Notes: generated from the sequence alone by a model not told the origin. A stretch of 64,000 nucleotides of DNA from Mesorhizobium sp. AR02 (GCF_024746835.1 NZ_CP080531.1:7088001-7152000), one strand, 5' to 3'; counted from the stretch's first letter, positions 43,207-53,345 are shown. A program made the numbers and translations.

Positions 43207-43469
43207 TGCCGAATTTTCCTCGATTGCTGGCCCAAAAGAACCCCTCCCTGGGCCGTTGAGACAAAGACCGGAATCCGCGCACGGAATCCACCTCTTCGCA
43301 TCGGTGTATGCGAAACAGGGCTCGGAACGTCAAGATATTGTTCGGTTTTTGCCCGGCTTTCGCCCAAAAGACAAAAGCCGTGACAGCCCTGCCTGCATGG
43401 CCCTTGATTTAGATCGATTGAAATGACGCAAGGGGATCATGCCAACAAAACCATCGGCTTCCCTGGGGA

Positions 43470-44219
43470 CTACTGCGCCTCGCGTCCCATCCGCCGCGCC
43501 GCATAGCGCTCGACCGCCGACAGTCCGTCATAGATCAGCACGGCAAGGGCCGCCACGATCAGGCCGCCCTGCAGGATGAAGGCGAGATTGTTGGACAGCA
43601 GGCCGGCGATAATCACCTCGCCTAGCGTCTTGGCAGCCACCGTCGAGCCGATGGTGGCGGTGGCAAGGCCGATGACAACCGACAACCGGATACCGCCCAG
43701 GATGATCGGTGAGCTGAGCGGCAACTCGACCTTGGTGAGCCTTTGCCAGCCGGTCATGCCGGCGCCACGCGCAGCCTCCATCACATTGGCCGGCAGCGTC
43801 GTCAGCCCGGTCAGCGCGTTCTCGAAGATCGGCAGCAGGCCATAGAGAAACAGCGCGATCAGCGTCGGCCATTCGCCGAAGCCTACTGCCGGGACGGCAA
43901 GCGCCAGCACCGCCACCGGCGGAAAGGTCTGGCCAATGTTGACCAGGCTACGCGACAGCGGCAGGAATTCCGCACCAGCGGGCCTCGTGACCAGGATGGC
44001 AAGCGCGACGGCAACGATGGTTGCAGCCACCGTGGCGATCAGCACGGTGCCCAGATGCAGCAGCGTCAAGGTCAGCAGGCTGCCCTGATTGTAGATCACC
44101 GGCGCATTGTTCTCCGTCAACGGTTTCAGCAACGGCTCGAACCAGCCGGGGTTGGTGAGGAAGGCGACGAGCAGCACTGCAAGGGCAAGTCGCAGCAGCG
44201 CCGGCAGCCAGGCTTTCAT
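43470..44219 (-). CDS. Osmoprotectant-type ABC transporter permease (second)
   Basis: A 249-aa permease from ATG 44219, which overlaps the ATPase stop (ATGA). It has five or six helices and the transport-loop sequence MEAARGAGMTGWQRLTKVELPLSSPIILGGIRLS of the OpuC/YehW type. It is the last gene of a four-gene operon (binding protein, permease, ATPase, permease). The substrate is most likely a compatible solute such as glycine betaine or choline. Confidence 0.88.
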   Translation of the reverse strand: MKAWLPALLRLALAVLLVAFLTNPGWFEPLLKPLTENNAPVIYNQGSLLTLTLLHLGTVLIATVAATIVAVALAILVTRPAGAEFLPLSRSLVNIGQTFPPVAVLALAVPAVGFGEWPTLIALFLYGLLPIFENALTGLTTLPANVMEAARGAGMTGWQRLTKVELPLSSPIILGGIRLSVVIGLATATIGSTVAAKTLGEVIIAGLLSNNLAFILQGGLIVAALAVLIYDGLSAVERYAARRMGREAQ

Positions 44220-45154
44220 GCCGGCCTCGCCGCGCGCTTGACCAGCCCGTCCACCGTGACCCGGCCGAGCGGCGTGCCGTCGGCACCTTTCACCGGCAGC
44301 GCCGGCCGGCCCGACCACAACAGCTCGGCCAACGCGTCGCGCTGGCTGGCTTCGCCGGGGATGGCTTCGCCATCGGCGGTGCCATTCTCCACGGCGTCGC
44401 GAACACGTCCGAGCGACAGCAGCCTGAAGGGTCTTTCGCTGGCGCCGACGAGCGTCTCGACGAAGCTGCTGGCCGGGTTTGCCAGGATCTCGGCGGGTTT
44501 GGCGTATTGCACGAGCTTGCCGGCATCCATGACGGCGATCTTGTCGCCCATATGCACGGCCTCTTCCATATCGTGGGTGACAAGGATGATGGTGGTGCCG
44601 AAGCGCTTCTGGATCGCCAGCAGGTCTTCCTGCGCCTTGGTGCGGATGATCGGGTCGAGCGCGCCGAACGGCTCGTCCATCAAAAGCACGTTGGGCTCGG
44701 CGGCGAGCGCGCGGGCAACGCCGACGCGCTGCTGCTGGCCGCCGGACAGTTCGTGCGGGTAGCGCGGCCCGTAAGCCTGCGGATCAAGCTGGTAGAGCGT
44801 CATCAGTTCATCGACGCGGGCGTCGATGCGGTCCTTGTCCCAGCCGAGCAGCACCGGCACGGTGGCGATGTTCTGCGCCACGGTTCGATGCGGAAACAGG
44901 CCGTGGCCCTGGATGGCATAGCCGATGCTGCGGCGCAGTTCGTAACCGGGCACAGAGCGATTGTCGGCGCCGTCGAGCTTGATGATGCCTGATGTCGGCT
45001 CGACCAGCCGGTTGATCATGCGCAGCAGCGTCGTCTTGCCCGAGCCGGATGTGCCGACAATGACGCATACCGTGCGCGGCTCGATGACCATCGATACGTC
45101 GTTGACCACCGTTGTCGCGTCATAAACCTTGGTGATGCCTTCGATCTCGATCAT
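44216..45154 (-). CDS. Osmoprotectant-type ABC transporter ATP-binding protein
   Basis: A 312-aa ATPase of the OpuCA/ProV/YehX group. Walker A GTSGSGKTT is near residue 34, the Q-loop in GYAIQGHGLFPH, signature ELSGGQQQRVGVARALA and Walker B VLLMDEPFGALD. The C-terminal part has a single CBS-like remnant (FRLLSLGRVRDAV...GRPALPVKGADGTPLGRVTVDGLVKR). Its start overlaps the end of the upstream permease by 4 nt, and its end overlaps the next permease. Confidence 0.92.
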   Translation of the reverse strand: MIEIEGITKVYDATTVVNDVSMVIEPRTVCVIVGTSGSGKTTLLRMINRLVEPTSGIIKLDGADNRSVPGYELRRSIGYAIQGHGLFPHRTVAQNIATVPVLLGWDKDRIDARVDELMTLYQLDPQAYGPRYPHELSGGQQQRVGVARALAAEPNVLLMDEPFGALDPIIRTKAQEDLLAIQKRFGTTIILVTHDMEEAVHMGDKIAVMDAGKLVQYAKPAEILANPASSFVETLVGASERPFRLLSLGRVRDAVENGTADGEAIPGEASQRDALAELLWSGRPALPVKGADGTPLGRVTVDGLVKRAARPA

Positions 45155-46314
45155 GCCGTTTCAACCCTGCGCTTGGTGGCAGTCATTTCGATCACCGCAT
45201 CGAGGATGATGGCGGCGGCGAAGGCGAGCGCGACCGTCGGCACGGCGCCGAGCAGCACCAGGTCCATCGCCGTCTGGCCGACGCCCTGGAAGACGAACAC
45301 GCCGAAGCCGCCACCGCCAATGAGAGCGGCGATGGTGGCGAGGCCGATGTTCTGCACCAGCACGATGCGGATGCCGGTCAGGATCACCGGAAAGGCCAGC
45401 GGAAACTCGACGCCGAACAGGCGCTGGCGGTCGGTCATGCCCATGCCGCGCGCAGCGTCGTTGGCAGCACGCGGCACGCCGGCAAGACCGACCACGGTGT
45501 TGGCCACCACCGGCAGCAGCGAATAGAGGAACAGGGCCACGAAGGCGGGTGCGGTACCAATGCCGCGAATGCCGAGCGCGGCCGCCCCCGGCACATGCGT
45601 AGCGACCCAGCCGAGCGGCGCGATCAGCAGGCCAAACAGCGCGATCGAGGGAATGGTTTGGATGATGTTGAGCACGTTGAGCACGCCGGCGCGCAGCCTT
45701 TCGACGCGGTGGCAGAGGATGCCGAGCGGCAGGCCGACGATCACCGCGGCGGCCAGCGAACCGAGCGCCAGCGTCACATGCTTGGAGCCTTCGGCCCAGA
45801 AACTGTCGGCGCGGTTGAAATATTCCTTCAGGATCGACAGATTGTCCCAGCTTCCAGACATCAACAGCAGGCCGATCGCCAAAGCCGCGACGATAAGCAC
45901 GCCAACTCGCGCCACGGGCGACAGGTTCAGCCTTGTCAGCACATCGGCCAGCAAAAGCGTAAAGGCAAAAATGAGGATCCAGAAACCGGAGGCTGGCGAT
46001 ACTCTGGCGAAGGTGTTGCCGGCCGGCGTCAAGAATGTGCCGGCGACGCCGATGAGGAGCGCGAGCGCTGCAAGCGCGACGACGCCAGCGGCGAGGCGCA
46101 GCACGAGCGGTGTCCTGAACAGTGCAATGAGCGCTGCAGCGACGATGATGGCGAGCAGCAACCATCCTGTCGTTGCCGGCAACGCCTCGAGAATCGAACG
46201 TGCCTGACCCGGAACGATGCGGTTGGCGCGGAACGTGGCAAAGGGGGCGAGGAACGCCGCATAGGCCGCGATCGCGGCAATGACCACGCCGAGCTTGTCG
46301 AAGCGGATATTCAC
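45151..46314 (-). CDS. Osmoprotectant-type ABC transporter permease (first, long form)
   Basis: A 387-aa permease, longer than the usual 210-260 aa: residues 1-175 hold five extra hydrophobic segments before the canonical permease domain (about 180-375), the architecture of YehY. The transport loop NDAARGMGMTDRQRLFGVEFPLAFPVILTGIR contacts the ATPase. It follows the binding-protein gene by 55 bp. Confidence 0.88.
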   Translation of the reverse strand: MNIRFDKLGVVIAAIAAYAAFLAPFATFRANRIVPGQARSILEALPATTGWLLLAIIVAAALIALFRTPLVLRLAAGVVALAALALLIGVAGTFLTPAGNTFARVSPASGFWILIFAFTLLLADVLTRLNLSPVARVGVLIVAALAIGLLLMSGSWDNLSILKEYFNRADSFWAEGSKHVTLALGSLAAAVIVGLPLGILCHRVERLRAGVLNVLNIIQTIPSIALFGLLIAPLGWVATHVPGAAALGIRGIGTAPAFVALFLYSLLPVVANTVVGLAGVPRAANDAARGMGMTDRQRLFGVEFPLAFPVILTGIRIVLVQNIGLATIAALIGGGGFGVFVFQGVGQTAMDLVLLGAVPTVALAFAAAIILDAVIEMTATKRRVETA

Positions 46315-46369
46315 GCCCTCCCCCGTCGGTCGTTCCGGCGCGCCATGCGAGCGGCGCGCCGGAATCGTC

Positions 46370-47281
46370 CTACTTCAGAAAGCCGTTCTTCTTCAGGAAG
46401 TCCTCGGCGACGCCCTTGACCGGCTCGCCGCCGACCTGCACGCGGCCGTTCAGTTCCTGCAGCGTGACGAGGTCGAGCTTGGCGAAGACTGGCTTCAGCA
46501 GCGTCTCGATCTCAGGATGTTCCTTGAGCACGGATTCGCGGATGATCGGCGCCGGCTGGTAGACCGGCTGAACGCCCTTGTCGTCCTCGAGCACGACCAG
46601 GCCGGACGGCGCGATGCCACCGTCGGTGCCATAGACCATGGCGGCGTTGGCACCGCTGGTCTGGTTGGCCGCAGCGGCGATGGTCGCCGCCGTATCGCCA
46701 CCGGAGAGCGTGATCAGCTGCTCGGGCTTCAGCTTGAAGCCATAGGTGGTCTGGAAGGCCGGCAGTGCTGCCGCCGAATTGACGAACTCGGCCGAGGCCG
46801 CCAGCACCACCTTGCCGCCGCCGGCGACGTATTTGCCGAAGTCCGACAGCGTGGCGAGCTTGTTGGTATCAGTCACTTCCTTGCGCAGCGCGATCGCCCA
46901 GGTGTTGTTGGCCGGCGCCGGCGACAGCCAGACGATCTTGTTGGCGTCATAGTCGAGCTTCTTGGCCGTCTCATAGGCCTTGGCGGCATCCTTCCAGACT
47001 GGGTCATCGGCCTTCTCGAAGAAGAAGGCGGCGTTGCCGGTGTATTCGGGATAGATGTCGATCTCGCCGGCGGTGATCGCCTTGCGCACCACCGGCGTGC
47101 CGCCGAGCTGGATGCGGTCAGTGGTCTTGATGTTGTTGGCGTTGAGAACGAGTTGGATGATGTTGCCGAGCACGCCACCCTCGGTATCGATCTTCGAGGA
47201 GACGACCACCTGGGCACTGGCGGAAGCCGCCGTGATGGCCAGCGCCAATGCCGCGCTGGCGAAAACCTTGACTGAAAACAT
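46370..47281 (-). CDS. Osmoprotectant-type substrate-binding protein
   Basis: A 303-aa periplasmic protein (OpuAC family) from ATG 47281, with AAGGGG upstream. Signal peptide residues 1-23 end in ASA. The mature part has VVVSSKIDTEGGVLGNIIQLVLNANNIKT, EIDIYPEYTGNAAFFF and GADGGIAPSGLVVLEDDKGVQPVYQPAPI-type blocks seen in YehZ/OsmX proteins (the binding cage tyrosines in IYPEYTGN). First gene of the four-gene operon. Confidence 0.9.
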   Translation of the reverse strand: MFSVKVFASAALALAITAASASAQVVVSSKIDTEGGVLGNIIQLVLNANNIKTTDRIQLGGTPVVRKAITAGEIDIYPEYTGNAAFFFEKADDPVWKDAAKAYETAKKLDYDANKIVWLSPAPANNTWAIALRKEVTDTNKLATLSDFGKYVAGGGKVVLAASAEFVNSAAALPAFQTTYGFKLKPEQLITLSGGDTAATIAAAANQTSGANAAMVYGTDGGIAPSGLVVLEDDKGVQPVYQPAPIIRESVLKEHPEIETLLKPVFAKLDLVTLQELNGRVQVGGEPVKGVAEDFLKKNGFLK

Positions 47282-47462
47282 TGTGAAAACCCCTTGCTGT
47301 GAACCGGAATGCGGTTGGCCGCATATGAGCATGGCTTCAACGGCCAGTCGGGGCACACGGTTTCATAACAATAGGTACAGACGCAATAATTTTGTTTCGG
47401 ATCGGCAAATTCAACCGAAGCAATCCTGACAGCATCATGCCAAGTCGACAGCAGTTCGAGGA

Positions 47463-48680
47463 TCAGGCGCTCGCCTTGCGCAGAGCCGTCATCTTGAGCG
47501 CACCGAGTGCGACGAAGCACAGAACGGTGACCGGAAAGATCATCCAGTTCAGCATCTCCCAGCCCCAGGCGTTGTAGACCATGCCCGACAGCAGCGACGC
47601 GCAAGCGACGGAACCGAACAGGGCGAAGTCGTGGAAGCCCTGCACCTTGCCCTTTTCCGACGGCCGGTAGCTTGCCGCCACCATGGCGGTGGCGCCGATG
47701 AAGCTGAAATTCCAGCCAAGGCCGAGCAGGATCAGCGACGTCCAGAATTGCCACAGCGCCAGGCCCGACAAGGCAACGGCACCACAACCGATCAATAGCA
47801 GGAGGCCGGTGGCGACAATGCGCTCGGCGCCGAAGCGATGGATCAGCGAGCCGGTGAAGAAGCTCGGCGCGAACATCGCCATGACGTGCCAGGAGATGCC
47901 CAGCGTCGCATCATCCTCTGACAGGCCGCAGCCGACCATGGCCAGCGGTGCGCCGGTCATGACGAAGCTCATCAGCGCATAGCTGCCGACGGCACAAAAC
48001 AGCGCGGCGACGAAGCGCGGTTTGGTGACGATTTCGGACAGGGGTCTGGCATCACCGTCGGCAATGTCGACCTTGCCCACCGCCTTCGCCGGCAGCCGCA
48101 GAAACGACAGGATGATGGCGCCCACGGCTGCCAGCGGCAAGATGGAGGCGAACGACCCGGCAAACATCACCGGCGCGAACAATTCACGGGTGAAGATGAC
48201 GATCTGCGGCCCAAGGATGGCGGTGACGATGCCGCCGGCCAGCACGAAGGAGATGGCGCGCGCCTTGAACTGCGGCGGCGCGTTGTCGGCGGCGGCGAAG
48301 CGGAACTGCTGGACGAAAGCACCACCGATGCCGATCACGAGCAGCGCGAAAGCGAACAACCAGAAACTGCCGTGGAAAAGCGCCAATGTTGCAATCAGGC
48401 CGCCAAGCGCGGTGACGACGGTTCCAGTCATGAAGCCGCCGCGCTGGCCCAGCCTGCGGATGATGGCCGCGGCGGGCAAAGCGCCGAGCGCCACGCCAAG
48501 GTTGAAGCCGGTGATCGGCGCCGTCGCCAGCGATTTGTCGGGACCGAGCAGATATTGCCCGGCCAGTGCGCCCATGGAGATGGCGATGGGTGCCGCCGAG
48601 CCGATAATCGCCTGCGAGGCGGCGAGGATCAGCGCGGTGCGCCGCGCATCCTTAGGCGCCTCGACGGCGATGGCCGTCAC
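47463..48680 (-). CDS. MFS transporter
   Basis: A 405-aa major facilitator protein with twelve predicted helices. The loop between helices 2 and 3 reads [16 protein letters not shown], a version of the MFS signature, and a long central loop (about 190-215) divides the two halves. Substrate cannot be inferred. Its start overlaps the nusB stop by 4 nt, so it is translated from the end of the riboflavin-nusB operon; a link to riboflavin export or uptake is possible but unproven. Confidence 0.86.
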   Translation of the reverse strand: MTAIAVEAPKDARRTALILAASQAIIGSAAPIAISMGALAGQYLLGPDKSLATAPITGFNLGVALGALPAAAIIRRLGQRGGFMTGTVVTALGGLIATLALFHGSFWLFAFALLVIGIGGAFVQQFRFAAADNAPPQFKARAISFVLAGGIVTAILGPQIVIFTRELFAPVMFAGSFASILPLAAVGAIILSFLRLPAKAVGKVDIADGDARPLSEIVTKPRFVAALFCAVGSYALMSFVMTGAPLAMVGCGLSEDDATLGISWHVMAMFAPSFFTGSLIHRFGAERIVATGLLLLIGCGAVALSGLALWQFWTSLILLGLGWNFSFIGATAMVAASYRPSEKGKVQGFHDFALFGSVACASLLSGMVYNAWGWEMLNWMIFPVTVLCFVALGALKMTALRKASA

Positions 48681-49177
48681 GATGCGTCCTTGCCGCGCCC
48701 CTCGCCGCGCACCCGGCGTGACACGCGGTCGAGCACGGCATTGACCAGCTTCGGCTCGTCTTCCTCGTAGAAGGCCTTGGCGATGTCGACATATTCCGAA
48801 ACGATCACCGCTACCGGCACGTCTTCGCGCTTCATTAGTTCATAGACGCCGGCGCGCATGATGGCGCGCAGCGTCGAATCGAGCCTCGACAGCGGCCAGT
48901 CATCGGTCAGCGCCTGGCGGATGACCGGATCGATGGTCTTCTGGTTCTCGACGACGCCGGTCAGGATGGCGCGGAACCATTGGGCATCCGCCTCGCGGTA
49001 GAGCGCGCCGTCGACTTCCTTGCCAAGGCGAAACGCCTCATATTCGGCGGTGATCTCGAAGACGCCGCTGCCGGCGACATCCATCTGATAGAGCGCCTGC
49101 ACGGCGGCCAGACGGGCGGCGCCGCGCTTGTTGGCGTGGCGCACCGCGGGCTGTCCGGGCGAAGCGGGTTCGCTCAC
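48677..49177 (-). CDS. nusB: Transcription antitermination protein NusB
   Basis: A 166-aa RNA-binding antitermination factor for rRNA operons. It starts at GTG 49177, overlapping the ribH stop (GTGA). Conserved parts are [49 protein letters not shown] and [31 protein letters not shown]. Location behind ribH is the classic arrangement. Confidence 0.95.
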   Translation of the reverse strand: MSEPASPGQPAVRHANKRGAARLAAVQALYQMDVAGSGVFEITAEYEAFRLGKEVDGALYREADAQWFRAILTGVVENQKTIDPVIRQALTDDWPLSRLDSTLRAIMRAGVYELMKREDVPVAVIVSEYVDIAKAFYEEDEPKLVNAVLDRVSRRVRGEGRGKDAS

Positions 49178-49668
49178 GATCGCGCTCCCAGTTGTTCCTT
49201 GAGCGCGATCATGGTCAGCGCCGCGCGCGCGGCAAAGCCGCCCTTGTCGCCTTCCGAGCGCTTGGCCCGCGTCCATGCCTGTGCATCGTTTTCGGTGGTC
49301 AGGATGCCGTTGCCGATGCAGACCGAGTCCTGCACGGACAGGTCCATCAGCGCGCGGCTGGATTCATTGGCGACGATGTCGAAATGATAGGTGTCGCCGC
49401 GAACGACGGTGCCGAGCGCAACGAAGCCGTCGTAGTTGGTGCCGCCTTCCGCTGCGCCGTCCAGCGCGAAGGTGATCACTGCGGGAATTTCGAGCGAACC
49501 TGGAACGGTGACGACGTCGTAGGTCGCGCCCGCTTCATCAAGCGCGCTTGTGGCGCCGTCGAGCAGCGCGTCGGCAAGGTCGTCGTGAAAGCGCGCTTCG
49601 ACAATGAGCAGATGCGCCTTCGCCTTCGGACGAATGAAGGCTTTGCCGTGTTGGGATGTGCCTGCCAT
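49174..49668 (-). CDS. ribH: 6,7-dimethyl-8-ribityllumazine synthase
   Basis: Penultimate riboflavin enzyme, 164 aa from ATG 49668 (GGAG upstream). Active-site blocks are [43 protein letters not shown] (catalytic His) and [17 protein letters not shown]. Residues 1-20 are a basic, probably disordered tail. It forms icosahedral or smaller shells in the cytoplasm. Confidence 0.96.
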   Translation of the reverse strand: MAGTSQHGKAFIRPKAKAHLLIVEARFHDDLADALLDGATSALDEAGATYDVVTVPGSLEIPAVITFALDGAAEGGTNYDGFVALGTVVRGDTYHFDIVANESSRALMDLSVQDSVCIGNGILTTENDAQAWTRAKRSEGDKGGFAARAALTMIALKEQLGARS

Positions 49669-49777
49669 AAAAATCTCCGGGGGGGTTGCCGGTGACTTAG
49701 GCCGAAGCCGGATTGATCGCAAGCGGAAGATTGTGGGAGGTGCCAGAGGTCCGTTGAACTTAACGGATTTGCGGTGC

Positions 49778-49981
49778 TCAAACGCCGATAGCTTGACGGT
49801 AGCGACGCACCGTATCCCGCAGACGATCGTTCACCGGTTGCCGATTGATCAGGGCTTCAACGAAGACCCTGCGGTCCTTGGTCGACAGATTGAGCTGCTG
49901 ATGCTCCTCGTTGTTCGCATCGGTCTGTGCTTCACGCTTCGGCTTTTTTCCTCGCGTGGAACTTATTTTGTCCTTAGCCAT
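49778..49981 (-). CDS. Small protein with TacA/DUF1778-antitoxin-like tail
   Basis: A 67-aa protein starting at ATG 49981, which overlaps the ribE stop as TGATG. The first 30 residues are Lys/Glu-rich and lack the ribbon-helix-helix of TacA antitoxins. The rest ([32 protein letters not shown]) looks like the toxin-binding tail of DUF1778 antitoxins (usually LS..D...F..ALLNPP.PN..LR...RRY). No acetyltransferase toxin gene is nearby. It may be a solitary antitoxin fragment or an unrelated regulator; family assignment is tentative. Confidence 0.6.
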   Translation of the reverse strand: MAKDKISSTRGKKPKREAQTDANNEEHQQLNLSTKDRRVFVEALINRQPVNDRLRDTVRRYRQAIGV

Positions 49982-50598
49982 CAAAGCCCCTCTTTCGCCG
50001 CCTCGGCAAGCCGCGCGGCGTAGCGGGCCATGGTGTCGATCTCGAGATTGACGCGGTCGCCGGCCTTGCGCTCGCCCCAGGTGGTGACGGTCAGCGAATG
50101 GTGGATCAACAGCACGTCGAAGCGGGTGCCTTCGACCTTGTTGACCGTGAGCGAGGTGCCGTCGAGCGCGACAGAACCCTTTGGCGCGATGAATTTCGCC
50201 AGATGGCGCGGCGCCTCCAGCGTGAAACGCACCGCATCGCCCTCATCCTTGCGCTCGACGATCTCGGCGGTTCCATCGACGTGTCCTGAAACGATGTGGC
50301 CGCCGAGCTCATCGCCGATCTTCAGCGCCCGTTCGAGATTGACCTTGCTGCCGGATTTCCACATCGAGGCCGTGGTCAACCGCAAGGCCTCTTCCCAGGC
50401 CTCGACCTCGAACCAGCGCGCGTTCGAGCCATGGTCGGGCAAAGCCGTGACCGTCAGGCAGACACCGCCGCACGAAATCGAGGCGCCGATAGCGATGCTC
50501 TCGGGATCATAGGCGGTGTCGATGCGCAGGCCGACGCCTTCGCTCAACGGCTTGACGGCCGCCACGGTGCCGATATCGGTGACAATTCCGGTAAACAT
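49981..50598 (-). CDS. ribE: Riboflavin synthase alpha chain
   Basis: A 205-aa enzyme that dismutates dimethylribityllumazine to riboflavin. It has two homologous lumazine-binding barrels: MFTGIVTDIGTVAAV... with SISCGGVCLTVTAL (about 1-95) and GGHIVSGHVDGTAEIVERKDEGD... with GSVALDGTSLTVNKVEG (about 96-190). It lies 12 bp after ribD. Confidence 0.96.
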   Translation of the reverse strand: MFTGIVTDIGTVAAVKPLSEGVGLRIDTAYDPESIAIGASISCGGVCLTVTALPDHGSNARWFEVEAWEEALRLTTASMWKSGSKVNLERALKIGDELGGHIVSGHVDGTAEIVERKDEGDAVRFTLEAPRHLAKFIAPKGSVALDGTSLTVNKVEGTRFDVLLIHHSLTVTTWGERKAGDRVNLEIDTMARYAARLAEAAKEGL

Positions 50599-50610
50599 CG
50601 ATGCTGATCC

Positions 50611-51741
50611 CTAGAGGTCTCTTACCCACTCGGCGTAGCCGTCTTCGCCGAACCGCATCTCGCGCAGCTTGCGAAATCCAGCCGGGATATGGTCAGCGTC
50701 GATCGGCGATGCAATGCCGTCCTCGCCGATCGCTTCCGGCCCCTGGAACAGCACGATACGATCGACCAGCCCATCGGCCAGGAAAGCGCTGGCCACCCTG
50801 GCGCCGCCCTCGACCAGCACGCTTGCCATGCCGAGTGCCGCCAGATCCTCGAGCAGTTCCGGCAATGCCACCCCGCCTTCATGCGTTTCGGTGCCGATGA
50901 AGCGCACGCCGGCGCGTTCGAGCGCCGCCCGCCGCTGCGGATCGGCCTCCAGGCAAGCGGCGACGTAGAGCGGCACGCGATCCACGCCCGAAGCCAGTTT
51001 CGAAGTCTCCGGCAGCCTGATCTGCCGGTCGAGCACGATGCGGGCAGGCGAGCGGTTCTCCAGCCCCGGCAGGCGGACCGTGAGCGCCGGATCATCCTCC
51101 AGCGCCGTGCCGATACCGATCAGAATGGCGTCGGCCTCGGCCCGCATCAGGTAGACTTCGCGGCGGGCGATATCGCCTGTAATCGCAACCTGGCCGGCGC
51201 CTTCCCTGCCGATCTTGCCGTCGCTGGAAAGCGCAAGCTTCAGAATCACTTCCGGGCGCTTTCTGAGCGACCGAATGAGATAACCGGCCATCTGCTCGGC
51301 GGCTTCGCCCGCCAACACCTTCTCCACCACCTCGATACCGGCGGCGCGCAGGATGGCATAGCCCTTGCCGGAGACGCGCGGATCGGGATCGCTGGCAGCC
51401 CCCACGACGCGTGCAACGCCGGCATTGACCAGCGCATTGGCGCAAGGCGGGGTGCGGCCGTGATGAGCGCAGGGCTCCAAAGTGACGTAAGCCGTAGCGC
51501 CACGCGCCAGCTCGCCGGCCTCGGCCAACGCCTCGGTCTCGGCATGCGGCCGGCCGCCGACGGCGGTGACACCGGTGCCGACGATCATCGGCCCCGCGCC
51601 ATCATCGCGCACGATGATCGTTCCCACGGATGGGTTGGTCGAGGTCCGGCCCGCATTCCTGCGCGACAGCCGCAGGGCCGCGGCCATGAAACGGCGGTCA
51701 AGGGCCGCTTGCTCGGCCCCGCTCAGTTGCGATGCTGCCAT
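50611..51741 (-). CDS. ribD: Bifunctional riboflavin deaminase/reductase
   Basis: A 376-aa enzyme. The N-terminal deaminase domain has the zinc motif HAETEAL and PCAHHGRTPPCANAL; the C-terminal NADPH reductase domain includes LKLALSSDGKIG and VLVEGGARVASAFL. It starts 2 bp after nrdR ends, so there is no room for an FMN riboswitch directly upstream; riboflavin control must come from elsewhere. Confidence 0.95.
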   Translation of the reverse strand: MAASQLSGAEQAALDRRFMAAALRLSRRNAGRTSTNPSVGTIIVRDDGAGPMIVGTGVTAVGGRPHAETEALAEAGELARGATAYVTLEPCAHHGRTPPCANALVNAGVARVVGAASDPDPRVSGKGYAILRAAGIEVVEKVLAGEAAEQMAGYLIRSLRKRPEVILKLALSSDGKIGREGAGQVAITGDIARREVYLMRAEADAILIGIGTALEDDPALTVRLPGLENRSPARIVLDRQIRLPETSKLASGVDRVPLYVAACLEADPQRRAALERAGVRFIGTETHEGGVALPELLEDLAALGMASVLVEGGARVASAFLADGLVDRIVLFQGPEAIGEDGIASPIDADHIPAGFRKLREMRFGEDGYAEWVRDL

Positions 51742-51743
51742 GC

Positions 51744-52226
51744 TCAGCCGGCTTCCTCTTCACTACTCTTGTCTTCGTCGCCCTTCAGCTCGCCCAGCAG
51801 CTCGTGGAAATCCTTGGCCTCGCGGAAATTGCGGTAGACCGAGGCAAAACGCACATAGGCGACGTCATCGAGCGATTTCAGCGCTTCCATGACCAGCTTG
51901 CCGACCTCACCGGAAGCCACTTCCGTCTCGCCGGAGCTTTCGAGCTGGCGCACGATGCCGGTCACGGCGCGATCGATGCGCTCGGGATCGACATTGCGCT
52001 TGCGCACCGCGATCTCGACCGAGCGCAGCAGCTTGTCGCGGTCGAACGGCACTTTCCGGCCCGACTTCTTGACCACGACCAGATCGCGCAACTGGACGCG
52101 TTCAAAGGTGGTGAAACGGCCGCCGCAATCGGGGCAGACACGCCGCCTGCGGATCGCCGCGCCGTCCTCGGCGGGGCGCGAATCCTTCACCTGCGTATCT
52201 TCGGACTGGCAATAGGGACAGCGCAT
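51744..52226 (-). CDS. nrdR: Transcriptional repressor NrdR
   Basis: A 160-aa regulator of ribonucleotide reductase genes. The zinc ribbon ([45 protein letters not shown]) and the ATP-cone domain ([30 protein letters not shown]) are both complete. It begins the nrdR-ribD-ribE-ribH-nusB gene string. Confidence 0.97.
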   Translation of the reverse strand: MRCPYCQSEDTQVKDSRPAEDGAAIRRRRVCPDCGGRFTTFERVQLRDLVVVKKSGRKVPFDRDKLLRSVEIAVRKRNVDPERIDRAVTGIVRQLESSGETEVASGEVGKLVMEALKSLDDVAYVRFASVYRNFREAKDFHELLGELKGDEDKSSEEEAG

Positions 52227-52305
52227 GAAAAGCCTTGGGTTCGCGAATCTGGTGAGGCGAAAGGCTTAGAGCCTTTCCGGTTCGGGTTGAAGCAGTTCCG
52301 TTTCT

Positions 52306-52635
52306 TCAGAGATAGCGAGGCGCGAGGAAGATTGCCAGCGCGGCAACCAGCCAGACGGCGATGCCGCCGACAACAGCCAGGCGATAGTCGACCTTGTCAA
52401 TGAACAGCCAGCAGGCGCCGAGGAAAGCAAGATAGGCGGGAATTGTCTTCATACCGGCAAGGCAGGCATCGCGGAAACCGCCCGGATCACCCTTGGCACC
52501 CACGGCGAGCAAGGCAATGACGGCAAAGGTCGGCGCCAAAGGCAGTATCCCGGGCAGGACATTGCCCCGTCTGGACGCCCAGACGATCAGCGTCGTCACC
52601 AGTCCGCCGACCACACCCTTCCAGACAATGTCCAT
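52306..52635 (-). CDS. GlpM-family membrane protein
   Basis: A 109-aa protein with four predicted helices, matching the GlpM family in length and pattern (VWKGVVGGLVTTLIVWASRRGNVLPGILPLAPTFAVIAL, then FRDACLAGMKTIPAYLAFL). GlpM was linked to alginate production in Pseudomonas; its function in rhizobia is unknown. It has its own start region between a secreted protein gene and nrdR. Confidence 0.78.
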   Translation of the reverse strand: MDIVWKGVVGGLVTTLIVWASRRGNVLPGILPLAPTFAVIALLAVGAKGDPGGFRDACLAGMKTIPAYLAFLGACWLFIDKVDYRLAVVGGIAVWLVAALAIFLAPRYL

Positions 52636-52667
52636 CCGCGCCCCCTATTCCGACCCGGCGATCTGCG

Positions 52668-53249
52668 TCACGGCGCGACGTCCTTGGTCGGGAAGCCGCA
52701 GGATGTTCCGAGGTTGCGGTAGGCCTTGGTGAAGCCATCCATCGGGATGCTGGCGACAACGTTCTTGCCGAAAGTCACATCGAGCGAGATGACCTGGCGC
52801 ATGGCTCGCAGCAGCGCGAGACTGGTCTTGGCCTGATTGTCGACCGTCCAGCTCGGACGGCCGATGACGGCATCGTTGGAATAGACCGTTGCCGAAACCT
52901 TGACGCCGGGATCGCCGAACGTCGCCGCGATCTTCTTGCCGGTCGGCAGCTCCTTGTTGTCAACGGTGAGCATGATAGCCGGATAGGCATCGGGCGGCAG
53001 CGCATCGCCGGTTGAGATCGACAAGGTCAGCGTGCCCGAATTGCCATTTGCATCGAAGAACGCCGTCGAAGCCGCACACGTCTTGCTCGCATCCTGACCG
53101 GTGTCGAGCACATCGACGATGACTGTCCATTTGCCGAAGGTGCTGGTGGCAGGCATCTCCGGGGCTGGCTGCGTCTGCGCCGACGCGGACCCGCAAACGG
53201 CCAGCCAACCGACAGTGACGAGTGAGGCGAGACGAAAATTGCGCATCAT
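52668..53249 (-). CDS. Secreted protein, uncharacterised
   Basis: A 193-aa exported protein. Two adjacent ATGs follow GGAG; I use 53249. The signal peptide ends in ASA (about residue 25). The mature part resembles the invasion-associated locus B-type layout: FGKWTVIVDVLDTGQDASKTCAAST, PDAYPAIMLTVDNKELPTGKKIAATFG, then a C-terminal IPMDGFTKAYRNLGTSC. The Cys pair (in KTCAAS and GTSCGF) may be bridged. Function unknown. Confidence 0.6.
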   Translation of the reverse strand: MMRNFRLASLVTVGWLAVCGSASAQTQPAPEMPATSTFGKWTVIVDVLDTGQDASKTCAASTAFFDANGNSGTLTLSISTGDALPPDAYPAIMLTVDNKELPTGKKIAATFGDPGVKVSATVYSNDAVIGRPSWTVDNQAKTSLALLRAMRQVISLDVTFGKNVVASIPMDGFTKAYRNLGTSCGFPTKDVAP

Positions 53250-53345
53250 CAATTCTCCAGTTCCATGCGTCACCCGATCAGGGGTGACGCACCGCCGGCG
53301 AATAAGAGATGACGCTTCGCGCCCGGTCAATCGAGATAAGGATGG

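Noticed and set aside
41047..43383. 778-aa plus-strand open frame opposite hppA
   Set aside because: Composition is His/Asp/Arg/Gly-rich without domains; it is the antisense shadow of the high-G+C hppA gene.
50599..50760. FMN riboswitch at the riboflavin genes
   Set aside because: ribD begins 2 bp after nrdR and ribE 12 bp after ribD, and no RFN-like conserved segments are visible.
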